Assembly (NCBI RefSeq): GCF_003258945.1
Contig: NZ_QLIX01000004.1
Coordinates: forward strand, 186,001-250,000
DNA: 64,000 bases
Reading direction: 5' to 3'
Source: Roseicella frigidaeris
GTDB lineage: Bacteria; Pseudomonadota; Alphaproteobacteria; Acetobacterales; Acetobacteraceae
Shown: positions 1-8,441 of the stretch, one piece after another
How the letters are laid out: every line of letters begins with the position of its first letter
How positions within the stretch are numbered: position 1 is the first letter of the stretch
Position numbers and translations under genes: made by a program
The notes under the pieces: model-generated
What the model was told of the DNA's origin: nothing
Seen by the model: only the letters and a program-made list of their open reading frames with translations
The model's database searches: none

Positions 1-474
1 GGCACCGTGGCGCTGGAGTTCCAGGAGCAGGCGCCGGACCTGACGCATCTGCTGGTCGCGGTCGGCGGCGGCGGGCTGATCGGCGGCATGGCCGCCTGGT
101 ATGCCGGCAGCGGCGTGCAGGTGATCGGCGTCGAGCCGGAGGCCTGCCCCACCCTCGCCAGCGCGCTGCGGGCCGGCCGGCCGGTGCCGGCGCCGGTCGG
201 CGGCCTGGCCGCGGACAGCCTCGGGGCGAAGCAGGTGGGCGCGCTGATGTTCGCCGTGGCGCGGGAGCATGTGGCCGGGACCGTGCTGGTGCCGGACGAG
301 GCTATCCGCGCGGCGCAGCGCCGGCTGTGGGATGCGGCACGCCTCCCGGCCGAGCCGGGCGGGGCGACGGCGCTGGCGGCGCTGCTCTGCGGCGCCTGGC
401 GCCCGCCCGCCGGAGCGCGGGTCGGGGTGCTGGTCTGCGGCGCCAATTGCGACCCGGCCAGCCTCGCGGGGTAA
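1..474 (+). CDS. Threonine/serine dehydratase-like PLP enzyme, C-terminal part
   Basis: This is the last ~157 residues of a pyridoxal-phosphate fold-type II enzyme; the N-terminus with the Schiff-base lysine lies before the window. The glycine-rich loop GGGGLIGG, which holds the cofactor phosphate in this family, is visible about 20 residues in, followed by VIGVEPE, a strand typical of threonine/serine dehydratases and related racemases. The C-terminal CGAN box near the end is also typical. The reading frame is open from base 1, so the GTG at 7 should not be taken as the start. Deamination of serine or threonine is the family activity; the exact substrate cannot be told from this part. Confidence 0.85.
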   Translation, partial: GTVALEFQEQAPDLTHLLVAVGGGGLIGGMAAWYAGSGVQVIGVEPEACPTLASALRAGRPVPAPVGGLAADSLGAKQVGALMFAVAREHVAGTVLVPDEAIRAAQRRLWDAARLPAEPGGATALAALLCGAWRPPAGARVGVLVCGANCDPASLAG

Positions 475-537
475 CCCCCGCGGCTGCCCGGCCCGTGCCG
501 TCTGCGGCCCCTGCATGGCTGCGGACCGGCGCCCGGC

Positions 538-1341
538 TCAGCCCGCCAGCAGCACGGCGAAGCCGATGAGGCCCAGCGCGATGCGGTACCAGCCGAAGGG
601 CGTGAAGCCGATCCGGCCGATCACCGCCAGCACCCAGCGCACCGTCACCAGCGCCACCAGGAAGGCGGCGACGAAGCCGACCGCGATCTGCCCGAGCCCG
701 GTGAAAGCGATCTCGTGCCGCACCTTGAACAGGCTGTAGGCGGTGGCCGCCAGCATGGTCGGGATGGCGAGGACGAAGCTGAACTCGGCCGCCGTCTTGC
801 GCTCCACCCCGAGCAGCAGGGCGGTGATGATGGTCGCGCCCGAGCGCGAGGTGCCCGGGATCATGGCCAGCGCCTGGCCGAAGCCGATCAGCAGCGCCGG
901 CACCGGCCCGATCTCGGGCACCGAGCGGATGCTGGGCACCCGCCGCAGCCGCTCGATCAGGATGATGGCGATGCCGCCCAGGATCAGCGTGGTGCAGACC
1001 ACCCAGGGGCTGAACAGCCGCTCGGTGATGGTCTTGTGCAGGGTCGCCCCGATCACCGCCGCCGGCAGGAAGGCAAGCAGGATGTTGGTGACGTAGAACC
1101 GCTCCGGCCCCGGATGCCACATGCCGCGGGCGAGGCCGAGCAGCGTCTGCCGGAACACCCAGATCACGGCGAAGATGGCGCCGAGCTGGATGGAGATCTC
1201 GAAGACCTTGCCCGGCGGCCCCTCGAAGCCGATGAGGCGCCCGAGCAGGATCAGATGGCCGGTCGAGGAAATGGGCAGGAATTCGGTCAGCCCCTCCAGC
1301 ACCCCCATGGCGAGGGCGGAGAGAAAATCGGCAATGGGCAT
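538..1341 (-). CDS. uppP: Undecaprenyl-diphosphatase UppP (BacA)
   Basis: An integral membrane enzyme of 267 residues that dephosphorylates undecaprenyl diphosphate so the lipid carrier can be reused for peptidoglycan and other envelope polymers. The family's two signatures are present: the EGLTEFLPISSTGH segment (Glu16, Glu20, His29) and PGTSRSG at residues 162-168, with about eight hydrophobic segments. Length matches the family. ATG at 1341 is chosen because conserved sequence begins there; the open frame extends upstream without family similarity. The gene stands alone and converges on the dehydratase gene. It also gives low-level bacitracin resistance in other bacteria. Confidence 0.95.
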   Translation of the reverse strand: MPIADFLSALAMGVLEGLTEFLPISSTGHLILLGRLIGFEGPPGKVFEISIQLGAIFAVIWVFRQTLLGLARGMWHPGPERFYVTNILLAFLPAAVIGATLHKTITERLFSPWVVCTTLILGGIAIILIERLRRVPSIRSVPEIGPVPALLIGFGQALAMIPGTSRSGATIITALLLGVERKTAAEFSFVLAIPTMLAATAYSLFKVRHEIAFTGLGQIAVGFVAAFLVALVTVRWVLAVIGRIGFTPFGWYRIALGLIGFAVLLAG

Positions 1342-1603
1342 GAAGACGGCTAATCCCGAGAGCGAAGGCGCCCAGATATCCCTGGTTGGGGGCCCGCGTC
1401 CAACACGGAAGCGGCAGCGCCCCACCAGCAGGATCCGGTCCCATGAACCGGCCTGCACGGGAAGCGCCCTGGAGCACCTCTCGGAACCGTCGCTGCCCGT
1501 TGTCCTGCCGCAGCTTGGCCGCGGCAGGCCGTGACGCCTCCTGGGCGGGAGGGGGACTCCATGGGGGCCCCGCAAAGCCGTGGAGCGGTTTTGCGGGGCG
1601 TTC

Positions 1604-2692
1604 TCAGCCCCGCCGGGCCGCCTCGGGGAAGGCGAAATTGTCGAAGCTGCTCTCGGCCACCCGGAACCACTGGTACTCCTCGTCCCGGTAGGCCCGGTAG
1701 GCGGTCCAGACCTTCTTGAAGCGCTCGTTCTTCGCCGACATCTCGTCGTAGAGGGCGTGCGCCTCCTTCCAGGCGGCCTGCATGATGTCGCGCGGCCAGA
1801 AGCGGAGCTGCGCCCCCGCCGAGACCAGCCGCCGCAGCGCCTGCGGGTTCAGGTGGTCGTAGCGCGCCAGCATGTCGGCATTCGCCTCGCCGCAGGAGAC
1901 CTCGAGCGCCGCCTTGTAGGCCGGCGGCAGCGCCTCGAAGGCCGCCTGGTTCACCAGCAGGTGCAGATGCGCCCCCGCCTCCCAGAAGCCCGGGGCGTAG
2001 TAGTACTTGGCCACCCGCACGAAGCCGAGCTTCTCGTCATCGTGCGGCCCGACGAACTCGACCGCATCCAGGGTGCCGCGCTCGAGCGAGGGGTAGATGT
2101 CGGCGGCGGCGATCTGCGTCGGCACCGCCCCCATGCGGCGGAAGATCTCGCCGGCAAGGCCGGCGACCCGGAATTTCAGCCCCTTGAGGTCGTCGATCGA
2201 CTTGATCTCGTTGCGGAACCAGCCGCCCATCTGGGCGCCGGTGTCGCCGGCCGGGAAGCCGACGATGTTGTAGTCCTTGAACAGCTCCGCCGCGAGCTCG
2301 CCGCCGCCGCCCTGGGTCAGCCAGGCCATGTTCTGCCGGGCGTTCAGGCCGAAGGGCAGGGCAGTGAAGAAGGCGAAGGCCGGGTCCTTGCCAGTGTAGT
2401 AGTAGACCGGCGTGTGGCCGGCCTCGATGGTCCCGGCCTGCACCGCATCCAGCACCTGCAGCCCGGGGACGATCTCACCGGCCGCGAAGAAGCGGATCTG
2501 GAAGCGGTTGTCGGTGAGCTGCGCCACCCGCTGGGCGACCCTCTCCCCGGTGCCGTAGAGCACGTCGAGGTTGCGCGGGAAGGCCGAGGAGAGGCGCCAG
2601 CGCACCTCCGGATTGGCCTGGGCCAGGGCGGGGGCGGCGAGGGCGGCCGGTGCAGCGGCGGCCGCGGCGCCGAGGAGAAGGCGGCGGTTCAT
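1604..2692 (-). CDS. TRAP transporter substrate-binding protein, TakP type (copy 1)
   Basis: Periplasmic binding protein of 362 residues with an N-terminal export signal (MNRR, an alanine-rich core, then ALAQA). The GAQMGGW motif, ADIYPSLERG and the DDEKLGF / KYYYAPGFWE stretch closely follow TakP, which binds 2-oxo acids such as pyruvate with sodium. A 2-oxo or hydroxy-acid ligand is therefore likely but inferred. No DctQ/DctM permease genes lie beside it, so it must borrow permeases or they lie elsewhere. It is a paralogue of the protein at 3597-4673. It is divergent from the DUF1275 gene, with only 30 bases between the two starts. Confidence 0.9.
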   Translation of the reverse strand: MNRRLLLGAAAAAAPAALAAPALAQANPEVRWRLSSAFPRNLDVLYGTGERVAQRVAQLTDNRFQIRFFAAGEIVPGLQVLDAVQAGTIEAGHTPVYYYTGKDPAFAFFTALPFGLNARQNMAWLTQGGGGELAAELFKDYNIVGFPAGDTGAQMGGWFRNEIKSIDDLKGLKFRVAGLAGEIFRRMGAVPTQIAAADIYPSLERGTLDAVEFVGPHDDEKLGFVRVAKYYYAPGFWEAGAHLHLLVNQAAFEALPPAYKAALEVSCGEANADMLARYDHLNPQALRRLVSAGAQLRFWPRDIMQAAWKEAHALYDEMSAKNERFKKVWTAYRAYRDEEYQWFRVAESSFDNFAFPEAARRG

Positions 2693-2722
2693 GGCGGATC
2701 TCCCGGAAGGAACGGCGATGTA

Positions 2723-3415
2723 ATGCGATTGCCGATGAACGAAAAGCCCACGCCCCTCCCCCCTCCTGCCGCCGCGGCCGCCACCCCCCGGCCGGCCAAC
2801 CCCTGGGCGGCCGTGCCGCTGGTCGCGCTCGCCGGCTGCGTCGATGCCATCGGCTGGCTGCGCTTCGACCAGCTCTTCGTCAGCTTCATCAGCGGCACCA
2901 GCACCATGCTCGGCATCGCCGCGGCCGAGGCCGACCATGCCCGGGCCGCTGCCCTCGGCACGGTGGTCGGGCTCTTCGCCGCCGGCGCGCTGCTCGGGGC
3001 CCTGCTCGGGACCGCCGCCGGGCGCTGGCGCAGCGTGGCGGTGCTGGGCACGGTCACCCTGCTGCTCGCCGCGGCGCTGCTGGCGCCCCCCGCGGGAGGC
3101 TGGGAGCTGCCGCCCGCCGCCTGGGGGATGGTGCCGGCCATGGGGATGCTGAACACCGCGCTCCCCGGGGTCGGCGGCGTCACCTTCGTCACCGGCGCCC
3201 TCTCCCGCGCCATGGAGGGGCTGGTGCTGGCCCTGCTCGGCCGCGCCCGGCACGGCGCCTGGGCGCAGCAGGCGGCCTGCTGGGGCGCGATGGTCGGCGG
3301 CGCGCTGCTCGGCGGGGCGTTGCAGACCCGCTGGGGCGATGCGGCGCTGGCCGTGCCGGCGAGCGGGGCGATGCTGGCGGCCCTGCTCGCCGCGCTGGCG
3401 GCGCTGCGCGACTGA
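2723..3415 (+). CDS. DUF1275 (YoaK-like) membrane protein
   Basis: A 230-residue integral membrane protein with about six hydrophobic segments. The opening LAGCVDAIGWL, followed by FVSFISGTSTMLG, and the later GMLNTALPGVGGVTFVTGAL match the DUF1275/YoaK family, whose function is not established. A short proline-rich N-terminal tail precedes the first segment. The start at 2723 has a GGAAGG-like ribosome site 13 bases upstream; ATG at 2735 is an alternative. It is divergent from a TakP-like gene and followed, 181 bases later, by the second TakP-like gene. Confidence 0.8.
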   Translation: MRLPMNEKPTPLPPPAAAAATPRPANPWAAVPLVALAGCVDAIGWLRFDQLFVSFISGTSTMLGIAAAEADHARAAALGTVVGLFAAGALLGALLGTAAGRWRSVAVLGTVTLLLAAALLAPPAGGWELPPAAWGMVPAMGMLNTALPGVGGVTFVTGALSRAMEGLVLALLGRARHGAWAQQAACWGAMVGGALLGGALQTRWGDAALAVPASGAMLAALLAALAALRD

Positions 3416-3472
3416 GGTGGCCTCACCGAAGGCGTGCATCACGCGGCCGAACAACACGCCGGACCATGGTCC
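3410..3472 (-). repeat. Dispersed ~57-base repeat, copy A
   Basis: Read on the minus strand, this segment begins GGACCATGGTCC and ends CGGTGAGGCCACCTCAG. It matches the segment at 51236-51292 (plus strand) at 48 of 57 positions by hand alignment. It overlaps the stop codon of the DUF1275 gene. It has no known family that I recognise. Confidence 0.65.
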
Positions 3473-3596
3473 AGGGGCCCGAGCGAGCGGAGCGGGGCCT
3501 GAGCGTTCCGATCGCGAGCCTATTGCCGTGGCGGTCATCTCCCGGCAGGCTTCCGGCAAAGCGCCGCCAGGCGCGACAGGGAGAAACATCCGCTTC

Positions 3597-4673
3597 ATGA
3601 ACCGACGCCACCTCGTCGCCGGCACGGCCGGCGTTGCCCTCGCCACGCCCCGCCTCGCCGCCGCCCAGCCGCGGCTGCGCTGGCGCTGCCCGAACAGCTT
3701 CCCCCGGACGCTCGACACGCTCTACGGCGCGGCCGAGATCGTGGCCCGGCGGGTGCGGGACATGTCGGAGGGCGCCTTCGAGATCACCGTCTCCGGCCCC
3801 GGGGAGGTGGTGCCGGCGCTGCAGATCCTGGACGCCGTCGGCCAGGGCTCGGTGGAATGCGGCTTCTCCTCCTCGCTCTTCTACTTCGGCAAGGATCCGA
3901 GCTTCGCCTTCGGCTCCACCCTGCCCTTCGGCATGAACAGCCGCGGCAATTTCGCCTGGCTGAACTATGCCGGCGGCCGCGAGCAGCTGAAGGATGTCTT
4001 CGCCGAGGCGAATATCTGGCAGATCCCGGCCGGCTGCACCGGCGCCCAGATGGGCGGCTGGTCGAAGCGGGAGCTGAAGGGCCTCGACGACATGAAGGGG
4101 CTGAAATTCCGCATCGCCGGCCTCGGCGGCAGCGTGATGCAGAAGCTCGGCGTGGTGCCGCAGCAGATCGCCCCCACCGACATCTACCCGGCGCTGGAGC
4201 GCGGCGTCATCGACGGCGCCGAATATATCGGCCCCTATGACGACGAGAAGCTCGGCTTCGGCCGGGTGGCGAAATACTACTACTTCCCCGGCTTCCAGGA
4301 GGCCGGGCCGAACACCGACTTCATGGTCAACCTGAAGGCCTGGGACGCCCTGCCGAACCACTACAAGGCGATGCTGGAGACCGCCTGCGCCGAGGCCTAC
4401 AACGCCACGGCGGCGAAGTACGACGTGGCGAACCCGCCGGCGCTGCGCCGGCTGGTGGCGAACGGCACCGTCCTCAAACCCTATCCGCGCGAGGTGATGA
4501 CGGCGCTCTACAAGGCGGCGCAGGAGCTTTATGCCGAGATCGGCGAGCAGAATGCGCGCTTCAGGAAGATCCACGCGCATTGGGACGCGTTCCGGGTCGA
4601 GCAGATCCAGTGGTTCCGCGTCGCCGAGGATTCGCTGGCCAATTTCCAGGCCGTCGCCACCGCGCCGAAATAG
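3597..4673 (+). CDS. TRAP transporter substrate-binding protein, TakP type (copy 2)
   Basis: A 358-residue periplasmic binding protein with a signal peptide (MNRRHLVAGTAGVALAT ... AAA). GAQMGGW, TDIYPALERG and YDDEKLGFGRVAKYYYFPGF place it in the TakP group, which binds 2-oxo acids. It is clearly related to the protein at 1604-2692 along its whole length. ATG at 3597 opens the signal peptide. No permease genes are adjacent. It converges on the MmgE/PrpD gene across a strong hairpin, and may feed the acid catabolic enzymes encoded there, which is inference from position. Confidence 0.9.
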   Translation: MNRRHLVAGTAGVALATPRLAAAQPRLRWRCPNSFPRTLDTLYGAAEIVARRVRDMSEGAFEITVSGPGEVVPALQILDAVGQGSVECGFSSSLFYFGKDPSFAFGSTLPFGMNSRGNFAWLNYAGGREQLKDVFAEANIWQIPAGCTGAQMGGWSKRELKGLDDMKGLKFRIAGLGGSVMQKLGVVPQQIAPTDIYPALERGVIDGAEYIGPYDDEKLGFGRVAKYYYFPGFQEAGPNTDFMVNLKAWDALPNHYKAMLETACAEAYNATAAKYDVANPPALRRLVANGTVLKPYPREVMTALYKAAQELYAEIGEQNARFRKIHAHWDAFRVEQIQWFRVAEDSLANFQAVATAPK

Positions 4674-4688
4674 CGCGGCGGCAGGGGT

Positions 4689-4712
4689 GGAATAGGGCCG
4701 GCGCCCTATTCC
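4689..4712. terminator. Bidirectional hairpin between convergent genes
   Basis: A perfect 10-base-pair stem, GGAATAGGGC with GCCCTATTCC, around a CGGC loop. It lies 15 bases after the TakP-like gene and contains the stop codon of the convergent MmgE/PrpD gene. There is no long T tract, so termination strength is inferred. Confidence 0.6.
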
Positions 4713-6070
4713 GCCGCCTGGCGGAGCCGCCCGGGCAGGGCGCCGGGCGCCGCCATGCCCTGCCAGAGCGCCTCGAGCAGCGCCGCGGCCGCATCGGCGC
4801 CGATCACCGGGTCGCAGAGCTCGCGGAACTTCTCCGATAGCTCGGCATCCGAGAGCGGCGCGTCGGGATCGCCCTTGCGGGTCGGCTGGTAGCGCTCCAG
4901 CACCCGCCCGTCCGCCAGGGTGACGCGCAGCTTCGCCGCCCGCTTCGCCGGATAGGCATCGGCCAGCTCGGGATCGAGCTCCACCGTCACCTTCGGCATG
5001 ATGGCGCGGATGGCCGGGTTCGCCAGGTTCTCCGGCGTGAAGGCGGCGATGCGCACGCCGCCGAGGACCAGCAGCGCCCCCATCGTGTACTGGACGGAGA
5101 AGCGCGCCTCCTGCTCGGTCGCCGCCTCCGGCCGGTCGCAGATGCTCTTGGTCGGGCCGTAGCCGCCGACATGCACGGCGGCGACATCCGCGGCGCCGAA
5201 GCCATGCTCGCGCTGCAGCTCCCGCATGGCGTCGAGCGCGGCGAAGATATGGCCGCAGCAGCCATGGTTCTTGAAGGTCATCTCGGTGATGCAGACGCGG
5301 CTGCCGAGATCGGCCAGCGCCCGGTCCCACTTGCCGGTATCCTCGCTGGTGGCGGCGGCGAAGCCCTTCGGCCCGTGCAGCGCATCCAGCGCCCCGGTGA
5401 CGCCCGCCGCGGCGCCGATCGCCGCCAGCGCCCCGGCATCGGCGGCATGGCCGGGATGCAGCGGCTTCGACATGGAATCCGACAGGAAGGCCTGCTGCAG
5501 CCCGCCGGCGAAGGTGGCCGCGGTGGCGATGGCATGGGCGATCCGCTCCGCATCGCAGCCGAGCGCGACGGCGGTGGCGACGGCGGCGCCGAAGGTGCCG
5601 ACCGTGCCGGTGGTGTGCCAGTTCTTGTAGTGGCTCGGCTGCACCGCCATGCCGATGCGGCAGGAGACCTCGTAGCCGGCGGTGATGGCGCGCAGCAGGT
5701 CCTCCATCGTGCCGCCCTGCTGCTGCACGGCGGCGAGCGCGGGGGCGATGGTGGGGCAGCCGGGGTGGTAGCCGGCATCGCGGAAGATGTCGTCGAACTC
5801 GACGGTGTGGCTCGCCGTCGCGTTCAGCAGCGCGGCATGGCGCAGCGGCGAGGCCACGCCGTCGACATAGCAGATGGAGCGCCCCGGCCCCCGCTCACCG
5901 GCCAGCGCCGCGGCGAGCAGCGTCGCCGGCGGCTTGCCGAGGCCGGGCAGCAGCGCCGCGAACCAGTCGACGAGGGTGCGGCGGGCATGGCGGGCCACCG
6001 CCTCCGGCAGCGGCCGGCTCCGCCAGGCGGCGGCATGCTCGGCCAGGATGAGGAGCGGGTTCTCCGCCAT
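4706..6070 (-). CDS. MmgE/PrpD family protein
   Basis: A 454-residue protein of the MmgE/PrpD family, which includes 2-methylcitrate dehydratase, cis-aconitate decarboxylase and iminodisuccinate epimerase. Family marks seen include SHTVEFDD (residues ~87-94), the DAGYHPG segment, SKPLHPGHAADAG, KNHGCCGH (where PrpD has K-x-x-CCG/H) and the C-terminal domain with RVTLADGRV. Length is normal. It is the downstream gene of a minus-strand run with a 2-hydroxyacid dehydrogenase (25 bases upstream), a split TPP enzyme and an SDR, so a role in hydroxy- or oxo-acid catabolism is likely. The substrate cannot be read from the sequence. Confidence 0.88.
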   Translation of the reverse strand: MAENPLLILAEHAAAWRSRPLPEAVARHARRTLVDWFAALLPGLGKPPATLLAAALAGERGPGRSICYVDGVASPLRHAALLNATASHTVEFDDIFRDAGYHPGCPTIAPALAAVQQQGGTMEDLLRAITAGYEVSCRIGMAVQPSHYKNWHTTGTVGTFGAAVATAVALGCDAERIAHAIATAATFAGGLQQAFLSDSMSKPLHPGHAADAGALAAIGAAAGVTGALDALHGPKGFAAATSEDTGKWDRALADLGSRVCITEMTFKNHGCCGHIFAALDAMRELQREHGFGAADVAAVHVGGYGPTKSICDRPEAATEQEARFSVQYTMGALLVLGGVRIAAFTPENLANPAIRAIMPKVTVELDPELADAYPAKRAAKLRVTLADGRVLERYQPTRKGDPDAPLSDAELSEKFRELCDPVIGADAAAALLEALWQGMAAPGALPGRLRQAAE

Positions 6071-6095
6071 GGCGCGTCTCCCTCGGGTGCCGACG

Positions 6096-7070
6096 CTACG
6101 CGTTGCCGCGCAGCACCTCCTTGTTGATCACCACATCCTCGTCCAGCCGGTTCTCGAAGCAGGCGAGGATGCTCTCGGCGCAGGACAGGCCCATGCGACG
6201 GAAGGACTGCTCGGTGGCCGCCGCGGAATGCGGCGTCAGCACCACGTTCGGCAGCTTCAGCAGCGGGTTCTCCGCCCGCGCCGGCTCGTCCCAGAACACG
6301 TCGAGCCCGGCGGCTGCCAGATGCCCGCTGGCCAGCGCGGCGGCGAGCGGCGCCTCCTCGACCAGCGTGCCGCGGGCGGTGTTGATCAGCACCGCGCCGG
6401 GCTTCATGGCGGCGATGAACCCGCCATTCACCAGCCCCCGCGTCTCGGCATTGCTCGGCAGATGGATGGTGACGACATCGGCCGCGGCGAGCCCGGCCTG
6501 GAGATCCTTCACCGGGGTGAAGCCGGCGCCCTTGATGGTGTTCTGCGCCACATAGGGGTCGCGCACCAGGACGTTCATGCCGAAGGCGGCGCAGAGCCGG
6601 GCGACGCGGCCGCCGATGCGGCCGAAGCCCATCACCAGCACGGTGCGGCCGGCGAGGTCGAAGGTCGCCGGCACCGGCGGGGTGATCCAGGTCAGCGCCC
6701 GCACCTTGGCATCGTACTGCGCCGTGCCGCGGGCGATGTTCAGCATCAGCATCATCGCATGCTCGGCGACCGAGACGGCATTGGCGTCCGGCGTCACGGT
6801 CAGCGGGATGCCGCGCTCGGTCAGCGCCGGCACGTCCACCGCGTCGTAGCCGACGCCGTGCCGGGCGACGATGCGCAGGTTGGGCGCGTGTTTCAGGAAG
6901 TCGCGGTTGATCGGCGTGGCACGGACGATCACCGCATCGGCCTTGGGCACGGAGGCGGCGATGGTCTGCTCGTTCACCGGATCGAGCACCTCGAGCGTGA
7001 CGCCCGGGGCGTTCCGGAGCATCGCCAGCGCCTCCTCATGGACGGAGCGAAGGCAGACGACATGGGGCAT
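6096..7070 (-). CDS. D-isomer-specific 2-hydroxyacid dehydrogenase
   Basis: A 324-residue NAD(P)-dependent enzyme that interconverts a (R)-2-hydroxyacid and its 2-oxo acid. The nucleotide-binding loop GFGRIGGRVA sits near residue 150. The catalytic set is visible: Arg in LINTARG, Glu in the DVFWDEP region, and His in LTPHSA. The N-terminal substrate domain carries RHGVGYDAVDV. The gene lies between the MmgE/PrpD gene and the TPP-enzyme subunits on the same strand, with short gaps, so co-transcription is likely. Oxo acid made here could be passed to the split decarboxylase upstream. Members act on many substrates (phosphoglycerate, glyoxylate, sulfolactate), so specificity is open. Confidence 0.9.
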   Translation of the reverse strand: MPHVVCLRSVHEEALAMLRNAPGVTLEVLDPVNEQTIAASVPKADAVIVRATPINRDFLKHAPNLRIVARHGVGYDAVDVPALTERGIPLTVTPDANAVSVAEHAMMLMLNIARGTAQYDAKVRALTWITPPVPATFDLAGRTVLVMGFGRIGGRVARLCAAFGMNVLVRDPYVAQNTIKGAGFTPVKDLQAGLAAADVVTIHLPSNAETRGLVNGGFIAAMKPGAVLINTARGTLVEEAPLAAALASGHLAAAGLDVFWDEPARAENPLLKLPNVVLTPHSAAATEQSFRRMGLSCAESILACFENRLDEDVVINKEVLRGNA

Positions 7071-7130
7071 GCGATGGGTCCTCGGTTCAGTCGGCGGTGT
7101 CGCCGGGCGGGGGGCAGGGCGCCCGACGGT

Positions 7131-7748
7131 TCATTGCAGATGCGCCGCCGGGCCGAGGATCGCCTCGCGCATCCGCGCCTGCAGGATCGCCGCCTCGCGC
7201 GGCGGCAGCACCAGCGGCAGGGAGGCGTCGTCGATCTTCACCTGGGCGAAGAGCGGCCCGGCGCCGCCGCGGATGGCGTCGCGCAGCGCCAGCACCTCGT
7301 CCGGCCTGTCCACCCGCCGGCTGTCGGTGATGCCGGCCGCCCGCGCCATGCCGGCGAGGTCGACGCCATGGTGCGTCGCCGTCTCCTGCATGCCGGTCTC
7401 GCCGTAATGCTCGTTGTCGAGCACGACGACCGAGAGGTTGCGCGGCTGCTTGGTGGCGATGGTGGCGAGGCTGCCGATGCCCATCAGCATCTCGCCGTCG
7501 CCGGTGATGACCAGCACCCGGCGCGAGGGCTGCGCCAGCGCCAGGCCGAGGCCCATCATCGCGGCACCGCCCATGCCGCCCCAAAGCGGCAGGTTCAGCG
7601 GGCCGTCGCCGGCGGCGGTGATGTCCCAGGCCGGCGCGCCGAGGCCGCCGATCGCCAGCATGTCGCCGCGCTCGGCGAGCAGCGCCCGCACCACGGACCG
7701 CCGCTCCAGCCGGCCGCTCTTTGCCAGCTCGATCGCATCGAGGCTCAT
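7131..7748 (-). CDS. TPP-dependent decarboxylase, C-terminal (beta) subunit, sulfopyruvate decarboxylase-like
   Basis: A 205-residue subunit carrying the thiamine diphosphate/Mg site: ITGDGEMLMG opens the GDG...N motif and VVVLDNEHYGETG closes it about 30 residues later. Size and layout match the beta subunit of sulfopyruvate decarboxylase (ComE) and the C-terminal part of phosphonopyruvate decarboxylase. ATG at 7748 is chosen because the conserved sequence starts there; it lies 10 bases after the stop of the alpha subunit gene. The two gene products would together form one active enzyme, since the catalytic site lies between the Pyr and PP domains. Substrate (sulfopyruvate, phosphonopyruvate or another 2-oxo acid) is not settled. 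Confidence 0.85.
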   Translation of the reverse strand: MSLDAIELAKSGRLERRSVVRALLAERGDMLAIGGLGAPAWDITAAGDGPLNLPLWGGMGGAAMMGLGLALAQPSRRVLVITGDGEMLMGIGSLATIATKQPRNLSVVVLDNEHYGETGMQETATHHGVDLAGMARAAGITDSRRVDRPDEVLALRDAIRGGAGPLFAQVKIDDASLPLVLPPREAAILQARMREAILGPAAHLQ

Positions 7749-7758
7749 GCGCTGCCCC

Positions 7759-8307
7759 CTACTTGCCGAAGGTCTTGGCGCCGATGACACGCTGGCCGAT
7801 CAGCGTGGCGGTCGGGCGGAAGGTGTTGAAGGCGAGGCGGAGCGTCGCATCCACGGTGGGCGCGACATCCTCCGGCGTGTCGGCGCGCTTCACCAGCGTG
7901 CCCATCGCCTCCAGCACCGCGCCGGTCGCGTTGCCCATCGGCACCTGGAACGGGTTGAACTCGCCGAACTCGCCCCGCATGGTCACGATCATCGGGCAGG
8001 GCGTGCGGTGGGCGATCGGCACCGAGAGCATGTTGATGCAATTGCCGACGCCCGAGCTCTGCATCAGCAGCACGCCCTTCTCGCCGCCCAGCCAGGCGCC
8101 GAAGAGCATGGCGATGCCCTCCTCCTCGGTGGTCAGCGTCACCACCTGCATGTCGTTGTCGGCGAGGCAGCGGCGGATCAGCCGGGCATGGCCGGCATCC
8201 GGCACCAGCGCCACCTGGCGGATGCCGTGCTGCTTCAGCAGGCCATAGATCTGGTCGGGCCAGTCGGCCGCCGCATCCGGCGCCGATTCCAGCGTGTCGC
8301 GCTGCAT
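7759..8307 (-). CDS. TPP-dependent decarboxylase, N-terminal (alpha) subunit, sulfopyruvate decarboxylase-like
   Basis: A 182-residue Pyr-domain subunit. LTTEEEGIAMLFGAWLGGEKGVLLMQSSG is the expected region, with the glutamate in TEEEG that activates the thiamine ring. QSSGVGNCINML and MRGEFGEFNPFQVPMG are close to sulfopyruvate decarboxylase alpha (ComD) and phosphonopyruvate decarboxylase. ATG at 8307 has a GAGGGG ribosome site just upstream, so the longer open frame back to 8436 was rejected. It is the first gene of the pair with the beta subunit. Splitting of this enzyme into two small genes is known for ComDE. Confidence 0.85.
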   Translation of the reverse strand: MQRDTLESAPDAAADWPDQIYGLLKQHGIRQVALVPDAGHARLIRRCLADNDMQVVTLTTEEEGIAMLFGAWLGGEKGVLLMQSSGVGNCINMLSVPIAHRTPCPMIVTMRGEFGEFNPFQVPMGNATGAVLEAMGTLVKRADTPEDVAPTVDATLRLAFNTFRPTATLIGQRVIGAKTFGK

Positions 8308-8408
8308 GCGTTTCCCCTCGGGCTCCGCCAAGCTTCCCGCGCCGGGCGCCCGCTGGCAAGAGCACGGGAGCCGCGCCCGGTGGCGCGAAGCGCCCGGCGT
8401 CGGAGGGA

Positions 8409-8433
8409 ACCGGTGATGCCTGGCATCACCGGT
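8409..8433 (-). terminator. Perfect 12-base-pair stem after the SDR gene
   Basis: ACCGGTGATGCC and its exact complement flank a single base, giving a long perfect stem 8 bases after the stop of the upstream SDR gene on the minus strand. It is not followed by a T tract. It may end or trim the SDR transcript before the decarboxylase genes. Confidence 0.5.
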
Positions 8434-8441
8434 CACCCCCC

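Noticed and set aside
1604-3718. Very long open frame on the minus strand, 704 codons, spanning the DUF1275 gene
   Set aside because: Only the part up to 2692 is a real protein (TakP-like). The rest is antisense to the DUF1275 gene and has the Arg/Gly-rich look of GC-rich shadow frames.
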